Assembly (NCBI GenBank): GCA_019055375.1
Contig: JAHQIW010006473.1
Span: 62,001-126,000 of the forward strand
Source of the DNA: Parelaphostrongylus tenuis
Lineage: Eukaryota; Nematoda; Chromadorea; Rhabditida; Metastrongylidae
Direction of reading: 5' to 3'
DNA: 64,000 nt
Shown here piece by piece: positions 1-12,829 of the stretch. Position 1 is the stretch's first letter. Every line of letters starts with the position of its first letter. Made by a program: the position numbers and the translations under genes. The notes beneath the pieces were generated by a model, which was not told the origin of the DNA, did not search any database, and was given only the letters and a program-made list of their open reading frames with translations.

Positions 1-405
1 TACGTGCACATTTGTTTCAGGCTATTTTGTAGATTGTGGAGGTGGCCGTGGTTTCGATGCGTTAATCGATGGACTGCGCAAACGCATCAAACATGTAGCG
101 TGCAACTTTTGTTATTCAGTCAGGAATCTTTCTTCGAATGAACTTCAAATAAAACGTATGACTCTGATACTATGAGATTTCTTCTACAAGTTCATGTGCT
201 TTTCGTGATTGCAGCGAAGTAATTGTACAAGCGCGCGGCCGGTGTAAAACATAATTTATTTTAACGTTACAGCGTCATAAATGTGTATTTTCAAAAGAGG
301 GGCACGTAACGCACTAGCTATAGAATTAAGCTTTTGTATGATTGCTAACACTCTTATGAAAAGTTCTTGTCCAGCGAGAGTGGTAGGTTCTCCATCTCAG
401 TCTAA
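1..405 (+). repeat. AT-rich interspersed repeat R1, copy 1 (partial)
   Basis: The segment shares ordered blocks with 37985-38620 and 41490-42145: ACGTATGACT, ACAAGTTCATGTGCTTTTCG, CAGCGAATTA-like text, CAGCGT, and AAGTTCTTGTCCAGCGA. It is non-coding and diverged, and its left end is cut by the window. Confidence 0.75.
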
Positions 406-499
406 CGGAAAAGCACCCAGTAATGATTACTTCTGGTTAATAAATTTAGTTTTTATGGCTGTAGTGCGAGAACTTAAGAAAAGACCTAATCGTTTTCAG

Positions 500-556
500 C
501 ACATAAACTGGAGATCCATATCTGCTGAGGAAATTTTCAAAGATTCCCTAAGCGAT
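500..556 (+). CDS. TMEM94-like exon a (candidate)
   Basis: A 57-nt candidate exon follows a good acceptor (cgttttcag) and ends at GAT before GTATAA. It reads [19 protein letters not shown] in phase 0 and joins the next exon in phase 0. INWRS resembles the IQWPS segment just before the actuator domain in vertebrate TMEM94. The match is short, so this exon is less certain than the others. Confidence 0.5.
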
Positions 557-3500
557 GTATAAATCGCATACTTGTGAGCTTGTCATCATTATGTACTTCC
601 TACATTGATCCCTTCTTTTTGATTCGTGTTGGTCTTTCTCACTCATCTTTATTTTTATTCTGTCGGCCTTAACTCACATAACGAATCTACTCGTGTCACA
701 TTTTGAATTAATTTTTTTTTCAAAATTTTGGACTTCTAATTAATTTGAATCTTGTAGCATAAGTCTAGCCTTAGAAGAGTTATCACTCGTAAGTAAGTTT
801 CACATAAGAGGCACATATGCGGACTCAAGTTTAAACTCTACACTGTAAATTGTTGTACTTACAGATTTATGGAGTATACGGTAGTAATCCCTTCATAACT
901 GAGAATAGCTTTGACGTGGTCTTCCCTTGGCTGATTGCGTAAAAATCTTATCGGCGGCTGTAGTAGAATAACAGGAGGAAATGTTCAAATAACTATTCTA
1001 CCGAAGGCTAAATCGAAGACAATGAAGAGCCTTACAGAATCCATTTGGTGAAATAATGTTGATGTTCAGAAATAAGATGTTCCGTTCATTAACAAATGAA
1101 CAGAATCTGCACAAGATTCGATGCAGGTTGCCTGTTGTACCTGGAGTAATCTGAATATCATACACTACTGCCTATTATTATGTACTACTATGTACAGTCG
1201 AACTGTTTGTTTGTAAAGTCGGTTTTTAACAAAAAAAAAAACAAGCGCGAAAACCTCAAAACACGTTGAAATTATCCATTAAGGTACCACTTGAATCATA
1301 TGCTTTTTTTATAGTGTAGAAGTGAAATACCCAAGTGGATGCGTGCATCCTATAACAAGCACTTTTGGCCTAATCAAACGGTGCCTTTTTTATCATAATA
1401 GAAACATAAAAGTACACTTTAGATTTCTGCGTCGCCGTTTTCGTACGCTCCGCTTGGAGAACCATTATCGGACGAGATGTTCACACAGACAGTTCTACGT
1501 GATGGCTGTGTGGTTGCTATACCGAAGCTTCTTCTTGTGGAAGGAGACATCATCCTTTTAAGACCTTCACAGGTTTACAGAGTCTACATTATTTTTCTAG
1601 ATAACTTTAGTTTTGGTAATCGCAATACGCTGCAAACAAAACGAATCCTTCAGGCAAATTATTAGGTGTTATTAAAATAGTCACAAGATACACCACAGTA
1701 ATTATTCCACAACAATCTAAATGTTTGTTTTGAGTCAGTGAAAATCAGATTAAAATAAGAGAGCAATTTACATGTGAAACTCTTTTTTCACAATGTCACT
1801 GTTTAGCGTGCTGTGGCCCATTGCACATCGTGTATCTTATAATATGACCATCTCTGGTTCAACGGTTTTTTTTCCAAATAACACTTCATCGTCGGATGAA
1901 AATATCAATGGTTTTCATACATATTGGGAATTGCTGAACGGTATAAAGAAGAAATATTAAACACTTATAATGTCCGTAATCTCCTATCACTTCACTACAC
2001 GTTGTTATCATTGTCTTTAATCGCTATCTATCTAAAATAAGTTATTGTTTGCTCAATGGTAATATATTAGTATCACAGTCAAATTTGCATCTACCCCATT
2101 CAATCAAGTCTCACTTGTACGTAAAACAGGTCTCATTGTTTTCCGTTCATCCTTGTACTCATATAATGTCTCAGCGCGTGTAGCATTGCCCAATAAAGTA
2201 GATTACTCTTACATTGAAAAGTCTAGTGGAGTTCCAAACGAAAACTCCTCATAGTTTTTGATAAGAAGCAATGACAGGGAGAAGAAAAAAGTCAGAAAAG
2301 AATAAAAACGTAAGCTAGGTGTTCTCGATCATCACGTGAACGACATAACCTATACAGGTTCTGGTTTGATCCTGCCGCAGGCCCACCAAGCTTCTGATCC
2401 CGGCGTCAGGAATTTGGTTTGAGACTTCTTTAGTACAAAGTTAATTCATCTAATGTACGTAGGAATGCGCTAGCATGGTCATTACAGGATACGTGCTCGG
2501 CCAGCATTCAACGACCTTCATTAAGAAAGCGGAAAAAATCCTTGCTTTGCAGGCGAATTTACGTTCAATTTGCTTTGAGTACCGTCATGGATTGCGGGCG
2601 CTAGGAACAGGAATAAAATACAAAAGCGTTGAGGTTCCCGTACAATGTGATGAATCTGTTGTCGGATTATGTCATACTTACGTGCCAAAACTAACAATCA
2701 AACTTAACGAGAAGCTAAATACTAGTTGCTTTACTCCATTTAGGATTTAAATGATGACCTTCCTGTCCTGGGTGATCCTACATTTCAAAACACTCTTCTC
2801 GCCTCCCATTATAGCCACGGTGAGACAATAATCCACTACGGAGTTCTGTCTTACCGCATTAGTTGACAGATGAGACATGATTGCGTCGACGTTTATATGA
2901 CGTTAACATAAAGAATCTGCCAGTGTTGGGAATATTTTTATGCTACAAGACGTTTTTTTTTGGCGATATAGTTAGGGAGTTTGTGCAAATTGACATCTTG
3001 TTCACCTTGTTAATGCAGTTATTGTTACTAATTCTCTAATGTAAATTGGTGTACGTTTCAGCCAGCGCCCTGTGATTGCAAGCTCATAAATGGCGAAAAA
3101 ATGCGGAAAGGTGATCGGATCCTAAGCAAAGTAATGATCGATCAAGCAACCGGTGCTGCAGTACCGTTATCTTCCATTAAGGTAAGATGACTAATGATTG
3201 TTAGACGGTTTTGAAGAAAAGCAGTTGTAGGCAATTGCTCTCTCTACGCCGTTAACAGAACATTTCAATGCTATAGGTGAAAACCAGGAAATGCATTCGC
3301 CACTGGAGTATCAGGTGTGTGGCTGAATTTATTCCACTCTTGAACATAATTAGGTACTAATAATGGGCCAAGAAACTTTCTGAAACAACCATCACTCTGA
3401 GCTACTCTACAACACAGGAGTATAAACTTGCCCAGCTTCGGGAATTCACTCTTAAGTTCATTCACCAGATAACGGAAGGCTTTTAGCCTCTTATTACTCT

Positions 3501-6500
3501 GAATGGGCGGAAAACGAACTTATGTTGCCTACTTACCCTCAAGTTGGTAAATTAAAGTGGAAAAATTTTATCCGCATTCTTTGCTTCCTATCCGTTCAAA
3601 CTTGAACAACGCGGGTTAGTCCATTATTTAGGTATAAACGCGGATGAATTTTATCGTTTAGGTAGATAAGAGACATTTTTCTACCACAAAATAATCCGTG
3701 ACTTTCTTTTGTTCAGATTGACGCAAGGTTCTTAATACACGTTCATTCTGTAAGTCTTGCCTTATTCAGAGCCTGAATTCAAATTGTAAAGTAGTCAGCT
3801 TTATTTGACTCACGGTTTTGTTATTTTGTTGTTGGTTAAATATGTAGACCAGCTGCACTAAATGATACATGGACGAGGTGTGTGCCTGGCTTAGATCTAT
3901 AAAAATCGACCCGAGATCACCTGTATAACCTGTTGTCCCGTTGATCGTCGAGTGACTCAAGTGGGTAAGGGCGATACTTCCATTTTTCCCTATCGCGTGC
4001 AAGAGTAGCCCAGTGGGTCCTCCTCGCTTAGAGATTCGCTGAGAATCATATCTTTTTTCTGTGCCTTTCGTGAGAAAATCAGACCATCTGGTCGACAGTC
4101 TTTCTGTGGAGCGCTTGATTTCTCGAATCCAGTCGGTAACGGCTCTCGTCCATCGATTGTCGTTGAAGCGCATCACGTGCCTGGCCCACCTTATTTTCAT
4201 ATCCGGCGTGTAGAACGGCCTCTTTGATTTTCGATCTTTGACAAGGTCGGAACTTCGAATCCTTTCTCTCTTTGCGAGATACAGGATACTCCTAGCATCG
4301 ACCTTTCGGCTGCGCGATCAATAACGCCAAGCGATTTTTCATCCTGCTTACGTAGCGACCAGGTTTCTGCTGCATACTTTAGGGCAGGGATAATCGTCGA
4401 GTCGAAAAGGTGGGCACGGAGTCGGATGTTCTTTGTTTTCTTCACTACATCTTCGATGCTCTCAAACGTTACCCAAGCCGCTCGTTCCCTCCTGCTCAAC
4501 TCTGGAGCTAGGTCGTTCGTCATGTTAATTTTAAGACTTCTATAGACGTAACTAGAGCATTCGGAGATGTTTCGTTTTGTTGAGCTTGAATGGGGCATTC
4601 AAAACCCATCTGTTCTTTATAAACATCGTTTTTGTTAGATTCGGTTGAAGGCCAATATTTCCCAAGGTGTTGTCGAAATTGGTCAGCATTCCTGCTTAGA
4701 TGATGTTTGGTGTATGAGAACGATATCGTCAGCAAAGCGGAGATGGTTTGATTGTCGACCGTTGATTTCCACTCCCATATCTTCCCATTCTAATGTTCTC
4801 ATGAGATTTTGGAGAGTGGTAATGAATAATTTTGGCGAAATTGTATCGCCTTGTCGAATGCCTCTTCTTACGTCAATGTTAATATTGTTGTAGAATGGAG
4901 ATTTTTTGGTTTATATAGCTCATGAACGATCGTTATGTACCAAGTAGTGGAACCCTGGTTGTCCATAGCCTCTATAACCGCTTATGTTTCCATTGAATCA
5001 AAAGCTTCCTTCAAATCGATGAAAATGTGACAGAGCGGTAGTTTGTACTCTCATGATACTTCAGTGAGTCCTGTGATCGTAAAGATGTGGTCTATAAAAC
5101 TAAATCCGTTTTGAAACCCTGCTTTTTCGCATGGCTCCCTTCGTCCAATGTTCTGCCACTCCTGTTTAGGGCGACTCGAGTGAGAATTTATAGACAAAGG
5201 ACACTAAGCAGATTGGGCGATAATTGCCTAGTTCGCGAAAGTCTCCCTTTTTGAACAACAATTTGGTCTTGCTAGTTTCCATTGAATGGGAACCTTCATT
5301 TTGACAGGTAGCGAGTCAAGAGCCCAGCCAGGGTGTTGATGAGTTCTGGCGGTAGGTTCTTCAGGTGATCTGTTCTAATCCTGACTGGACTGGGTGCTGT
5401 TCTGTTCTTCACTGGCAATATAGCATATCGGATTTCGGAAGACAGGTTCGACGGAACGACAGATTCATCTTCTTTCAATTTATATGACGGTAGGAGGACA
5501 TGGCTAGCGAAGAGATCCAAGTAGTACTGGTGAATGAGTTTCTCCATTGCCCTTCTGGAAGGTGTGAATGTCCCGTTAGGGCATCGGAATGCGATCATTT
5601 TGATCTTATGAACTGCTAAGCCTCGCTGGGCTTTGCGAATGCTCTTCCCAGCTTCTGCATTACTGCTGCTCGTCTCTCTTTGAAGTCTTCTTAGATCGCT
5701 TTCGTGTGGCGTTTCGGCAGTGCGGACGTAACGTTTCGGTTTCCTGGAGCCCGCGCGAATCCACGTTGACGTATCAGATCGAGTGTCTGCAGAGACAAGC
5801 GCCTCCTCGTAACTTTAGGACTCTCGGCTTTCATAGCGCTAACGTGAAGATATTCAACGAGCCGCTCGTAATCTTTGTTAATGCTGTCGACAACGGTATT
5901 TTTCCAACAGCCGACTAATGATTCAAATGCATCCCAGTTTCTGGTAGTTCTTGGACTTCGTTGTTAGTATTTAGCGGCTTTCTCTCCTTTTTGCAAAAAA
6001 CGGAACGTTGCGCAAGAAGTCGATGATCTGATCCCGTGTAGAACTTAGGAACAACAGCGACATCAGTCAGTCGTTATGGTACTCTCCATTGAGAGACTCC
6101 CACGTCCATCGCCGAGAGTGAGGCTCTTGGAATTGTGAGTAACTATGTTTCATTTGGGTCGTCATGATAAACTCAGATAGCCTTTCATCCTCTTCATTCC
6201 ATTCTAATCCGTGGGTCTCACTGTGACGTTCTCTAGACATTCTCCTAGGTCTAATTTTCGCATTAAATCTCAACGAGTGACCTAGAAGAAGGTATGGTCT
6301 TCTCTGAAGAATTTTTCGAAGTCCATATAGAACGCTTCGAACCTCTTCGTCATAGCTTGATGTTGGTGCGTAAGCAACGAAGATAATTGAAGCTGGAATT
6401 GAACCACATCGTTTCAACCGTAATCGTGCGATATGTGTTGTTGGTTGTTCAAACGAATCGATGTTCGCGGTCAATTCATTTGACGAGGAGCCAGCGCCGC

Positions 6501-9500
6501 TGACACCTGTGTTATTGCATGTTCCAGGATACAGTTCTTTTCCGGTGTCATAAACGGCTGAAAAGAATTGCGTCTTCTCTTCTCAGCCAGGCCAATGACG
6601 TCGTACCCTCTCATTCTTGCTTGAGTAAATAGACCTTCTATAGCGGATTCGTGAGCAAGTGTTCTTACATTGTCGGTACAGATCGTCATTTTAATCCGTT
6701 TTGGTTTTTTCAGCCTAGTTTTACCCTGAGATTTTAGCAGCCTGTCCGTACTCGTCCTACCTGACGCTGCCGTGTCAAGGGCTCTATCGGGATCAGGAGA
6801 ATTAGGCCTATTTTTATTGCTGTTTCCAGCGTTTTTTGTACCCAACGTATAGCTTGCTAGGCTCCAAACGTGGAGCTGTGTACTCAAGAGCACCTTACCC
6901 ATCTCTCTCGAAGGAGCGTGAGGAGCTTATTTGCTGAAGGCAACTCCTAGCCGCCTTCCATGCACTTCCCAGCCGCTTGATTGCAGACTTTTAGCCGACT
7001 TTACTCGTAGAAATGGAGTTTTGTCAAATCGGCGCTGTAGAAGAAGGGAGCTCATCCCCTGAATCCATCTGCGTCTCTGGGAAGCACGCGGTCGCTTTTT
7101 GGTTGGCGTTGAGTTCCCCTATCCACCACTAGGGGATGCGCTACGTTCCTTCGCAACTAACCGGGCGAGATCACTCAAAAAAGGGAGATCCGTGATCAGA
7201 GAGGGAGATCCGGGGTAAATCGACGCGAGATATAGCACAAACTCATGCCTGATTAGGAGGCAATTATCTTTACGATTTATATTAGGATTTCTGGTATGGA
7301 TCAAAACGCCTCAAGGACTTTGTGCGCCGAGGTCTTACGTTCCTCTGCGATGGTATTTTCTTCTACTTCAAAGTCTTCCTCCTTATGTGTCTGTGTCCTG
7401 TCGGGCATAGGGCGGTATTGGGCTTATATTTACGTTTATCAGCTAGCTGTACTTTTATACGGACATAGAGTGGCCTTCCCGTTTCGCCAATGTACTAGCC
7501 GCTGTATGCTTTGCAAGAGATTGAGTAAACTGTAATCTTACTCGTGCAATCACCGTCTTTTCCGTTAGGGCATTATGCTCTTTCTTGTTGTAAATAGACG
7601 ATGGTACTAGCGATTGCGGACAAAGCGACGCCTAGGAATATTCAATGGTTGTTCAATAATCGCAACCAATTCATCCAAGCTTGCTCTTTTCAAACAACAT
7701 CTGGCAGCTGTACTTATCTCTCTCAAACAAAAGGTTGCACAAACAGGATCTTATTTTCGATTAACTCTTTGTTTGGGTCACGTGATTCCCCCTGAACTTA
7801 TCCCGGTGGACTACATTTTCATAGCCACTGGGAATGCTTATTTGCCGAGCAGTTCTATGGATTCTACCTTCTGCTCTCTTCCAGTACACATATAGGAAGC
7901 TGTGCGACACATGTTCTTATAAGCGCCAGTTTTTGTGTGTGAGGTATAAGATGAGAGGCAATGAACCACGATATTTTTGTTATTTGGTTTTCGCACCACT
8001 TAGTGATCAAGCAGCTTTCGAATAGTTTCACCTGGACATTAAGAAAGAGAAGGCAATTTTTTTAGAATCTCTCACGGATGAATCTTATGTACTTTGATTG
8101 TTCGTTCAACAATTTAAAACATCTGATCGTCTATACTTGTGTGGAGCACATAACGAACAATTATCAATGTATCTACATTAGAGTATGGGTTGAAGACTAA
8201 TTACTGGAGCTTCCACTTCAGAATTGAAGGCAATAGACTGGGTGTCAACAACCTCGTGTTTGCTGACTAAAAGAAAGTAACGGAATAAGTCAATGAATGC
8301 CGAGGTTAATCGATAGTCGGTTTTGGGAATTTGAACGAAATACTTAAATACTTAGATTGCCCGTCTTCCTGATAGTGCGGCTGCAGCATAATTTTCATTC
8401 CCTACTCTTTCGCAATTTTCCATGGTGATTATCTGTTTTGAACTTGAAGACGTCCACGAGGTTTGTTCCTCAAACCTGAACTCTTCTATTTGCGAAGACA
8501 GTTGATTCTAGCGGCGAACACGTCCGCCCACCGTCTGAGTGCTCATCGAAGAGGACCCTGCATTTTCTTGAAGTTCCCCTGCACTGTTGACTGTTCTTTT
8601 TCCTATCTGTCATCTGTTCTTCTTCTCATGTGCGCGACCTACTTCTGTTCCGCTATCAAGTGTATTCTTCTGAATCTCGAAGATCTCCATGATTATTATG
8701 CCACTCAGTTCAACCTGTTCACCTTCGCACATTGCAGACATCATTAATTGGGTCAACTTACTAATTAAGCTTGGTCCAGTCCTTAATGCCCTTTTGCGTT
8801 TAGCTTCGTCTCTGCTTCACCGATTCTCCAAAAATGACGATATCATTCTCGTTTGCGAAGCGAATGATGGCGAAATATATTGACGGCTCCATCTTCGTTC
8901 ATCAAGGCGGATAGCGAAACTCTTCTTCTGATGCTAGTTCGGTACAAGTTTGATGTTCATTGGCAATCCACTCATGTCCTTCATTCAGGTCTTACTTTTT
9001 CTGCCAGTAAAATGAGAAGAACATTATATGGAGAACATCCTTGTCGTGCGCAATTTGCTTCTTTCTACCCAAAAGGTTACAGTTGTCCATAGCTTATGGC
9101 TGAATCAAATCTTCACACGTAAACGGTGGTGACAGATCGCGTTTTCAATTTTGGTAACCCCGAGGTGTCAAACAGGCTTCCATTTTGTGTTTATAGGAAT
9201 TTGATCGACCTTCGCATGGAATGTGCCTTTAGGAGACTTTTATGTCCATCGACACTTCTCTCTTTTTTCAGAAAATAAGTTTTCGTGGAAGGGAACTGCT
9301 ACGGACAAGAGTCTTACATCACAGTTTCTGTTTTCATTTCGTTTTCCCTATCCGAGTGTTCCGATCCTAGATTCATTCTTAGTGAATTTTTGAATTCTGG
9401 CATTGCAGTTTGTAACGAGGATTCTTTCCTCCAGCTGACTGTACAAGCGTTCATTCCGCTCTGAGCAACTGCACAAGTTGGCGAGTAACAGTTCAATATA

Positions 9501-12500
9501 GTGACTTTTTTGATGCGCCGGGTAAAGACAAGTGATAATATTTAGTGCGAAATGACAAGATAGTAAACACATGAGTTTACAACAAGGCCGGCGCATCCGA
9601 CGTTTCCACGGACGCTGCGAATGAGAAGTATGTTATCATCCATTTATCGCATGTCGGTCCCCGTACTTTTCGCCTCTTGTAAAACAGTCACGTGTAATCT
9701 GAAGTTATCAGCGGCTTCAAGAAGTAGGTAAAGGTCGGCGTTTGAGAAGAGTATCCTGACGTTATAGGTATAAAGGAAGAAGCAGTCTCCATGGCATGTC
9801 GTGAGAATGCTGTTAAATTCGTTGAAAATGGCATCTCATTCTACCCGAGACTTCATTGCTTCTCACCGGTCGTCTCACCTTCCGAAGGAGCTGACAGGAG
9901 GGAGCACTCGTGAGTGGGTTACTGAGGCAGGTATTCTGCCAAGTTTGACGTTGTTTCCTGCAGTCTCGAGGTCATCTAAGCTTGAGCCCTGTTCAGGTCG
10001 TCGCCACACCAAACCGTCACCGTTCCTTGTGAATCATACAAGGGAAATCTGCCATATTGTGCCTAGTCAAGAAGCTGGATGTTCTGTGCAGGTTGACACG
10101 GAATTGATCCCGCTTTCTAAAATCTCTGGCAATCAATAACGGACGCCCCAGCCTGGTTGTCTTCAAGATCCCAAGGAGATCTATCTTATAGACCAGTAAT
10201 TCACAGCATTCATTAAAAAGGCTAGTCTTTAATCAAGTGACGAATGCGAAGAGTCGAATTGAATGCGAGAAGTACTGGGATTCGCATAGTGAAAAAGCTA
10301 TGCTACGGATAAAATAAAGTGACTAAGTGGAAAGTATATTTTATTGATACCAAGACGGTGGTAACTCTTGATTTGATCCATACCTAGCTAGACCTCTTCT
10401 TTACGTCACAGTGCGACATCCACAAACACCTCCAAGCCGCGATGAGGCAGTAAACTTTTGGGAGATCCGCGAAGAAGTGCATTCATGATAGATCGATTAT
10501 ATGTGGTTCATGAGGCTCGTCTTACCATCACCTTCACTTTTGCATCATATGTAACTCACACAATCCGGTACGGATCAACTAAAAGCCGAGTTAACTGTTG
10601 ACTGTTGGTCGATGCAATGGCAGGGGATTTATCACCTGACATGCGGCCCTTTGAAAATGTTTGACGTCGATCCCTTCATATGAATGAGTACAACCGCTTT
10701 ACAAGTAATTGGCTGAATCAAAGGCCCTGTATTCTGATGAGGCTGTAATGCCTAAACACGTGTCTAACATCGTATAAGTGCCATATCGGACCTCATGAAA
10801 GGTTGGAGATATGTTTTCAGCTTGTAAGAGCAGAGTCTTTCCTATGAGGGCAAAATAATCTTTTATGATTCAAAAAGTTGAGCTATTATGTTTGAATTAT
10901 GTCAAGTGTGGTGAAGTAAGACTTTCGGATATCACAGCTCTCCCGTGTTCTAGTAATTCAAAATTTTCCTCATTTGACAAGTATGCACAGAAAAAGTTTC
11001 GCACAGACTGTGCATAATTTTTTAAAAAGAATGATTTCTTTCAGTAGGGAAAAATTGTCTTATGAAGTTGAAAGTTCCAAAGAATTGTTTGGTTTGAGTA
11101 TTGGAAATTTGAGAAGCGCATAAAAGGGCGATGCATTGTCGCACTGAGATTATTTGCTCAATTTTGAAGGAATAGGGAATTTGGAAATATCATTCTACTT
11201 TCAGTTCTTTGTTTAACACCTATCTGATTTCTAATCTCAGTGTACGATGTAAAATTTTATCTCATGAATGCCGAGATGCGACTAGAGATAATCGTATTTA
11301 AACCTTAAGAGTTTTGATTCAATATTGAATCTGTCAAAAATTTAAATATTCAAAAAACCCGGGGCGAAATTTGAGCTTCTGGAAATCTTAACGAAGAGTT
11401 TGCAGAACACCTATTTGATTTGTACCCAATTATAGTACTTAGTATTTGTGATTTTGCCAAAACATCGAAAGCTCATTCGGAAACGCCGCATCATCTTGTG
11501 CGAGATTTCCTTTTTTAGTAATTCGATATTCGTGACGCGAACGTATGAAGACCAACAAGATTTTAAACTCCAAAAAATCGCACTGTATCGGGTTGAATAA
11601 TAAGACCTTATTGCGGAGACTCTCTATACTGTAGTGGTTTTTTTTTTGTTCTCAAATGTTTGCTATGAGTTGAGAAAATATGTTTAAACCAGAGCAGCGC
11701 AATTATTCTCGGGGACGTACGCTTTTTCATTAGAAATTTAGTTCCGAAGTACTCGTCACCACTGCTACTTTACGTTTTGGCTGCATATACATCGATTCTT
11801 GGGTGACCCATTTTTACGAAGTAGTGCCATACCCAATACACTTTCCATTTGTTTCCTTCTCGCATTTTTTCGTTTATAGTAGTGATCTGTTTCGAACGTG
11901 GTAAAATCCACGAGCCTCACTCCGTAATTCTTGTTTTTGTTATATGTGAATGCAAATGATTGATTTCAATGATGAGCACGTTCCCCTCATCGTTTGCGTA
12001 GTCGTCCATGGTCGCCTACAATCCCCTAGAATCTTTACCTTTATTCTTCTTGTTAATATCTCATGCGTTCTTTCTACATTATGACCGAGCGATCTGTGGT
12101 TTCTTGTGCTTTTTCTGTGATTGTTTGTTCATCTTCATCTAACCTACTTTACTACTATTTCAGCTACACTTCTGCGTGCATGTGGTGGGCGAGCGTGTCA
12201 TTCTACCAACAGTGACTGTTATCAGCGTCTTTGCTTGCTTGATGCGGTTCTTCTTTGATAGTAAGGACCCTTTATTCTCAACAAGGTCGGCTATGTAAAA
12301 TATTCTCATTTTTCAGATTATCGGGAATCGATCTATTAAAATACTTTGGAAACCCAATTTTAAGTGGAATTTCTTATACTGAATTTTAAAAAGCCATTTT
12401 TAAGTCTAATTTTTATGTCAGATTTCCAAAAGTAAAGTAAATCATATAAGAGCAACTAGCTGACAGTTCTTTTAGGTTCGTGTTTGCAATCCCACCGTTG

Positions 12501-12787
12501 ACTGTTCTTCCTCTTGTGGCGCCAACTTTCTTCCTTGTTTTCCTTTTCCTACAGCGGTGGTAGTATTATTTCGTTCTTTCTTTAAGCAGTAGAATGAGAT
12601 CTTTTGAGAATTCTTTTTAAGGGGAAATAATGCTGTCTGTAAAGTCTTGCGAGTACCTACAGGTGAGACCAGGAACGTGATCTCTACTTTGATTTCAAAC
12701 AAAGCTCTTATCGACGGATGATTCCGTAACTTTGAAAGTTTTGATTTCTACCTAAACTGCTACTTGATACTAGAATTGAGTTTGAAT

Positions 12788-12829
<42 letters not shown>

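Larger units (their letters stand above)
10140..12160. other. Intron with only fragments recognised
   Basis: Apart from a solo hammerhead arm near 10.7 kb and a retroelement 3' relic at 11.75-12.07 kb, I see nothing nameable here. A tail-like block at 10245-10320 (CGAATTGAATGC, then TACTGGGATTCGCA) resembles 28635-28685, so it may be a SINE remnant. Confidence 0.4.

Noticed and set aside
281..562. A 93-codon ORF taken as one protein
   Set aside because: Its first part is R1 repeat; only the last 19 codons (500-556) fit a TMEM94-like exon.
3275..3315. Small exon after exon c
   Set aside because: The acceptor and donor look possible but the frame with sensible sequence needs the wrong phase, and no homology is visible.
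9801..10139. A 112-codon plus-strand ORF
   Set aside because: It lies antisense next to an RTE relic and has no recognisable motif.
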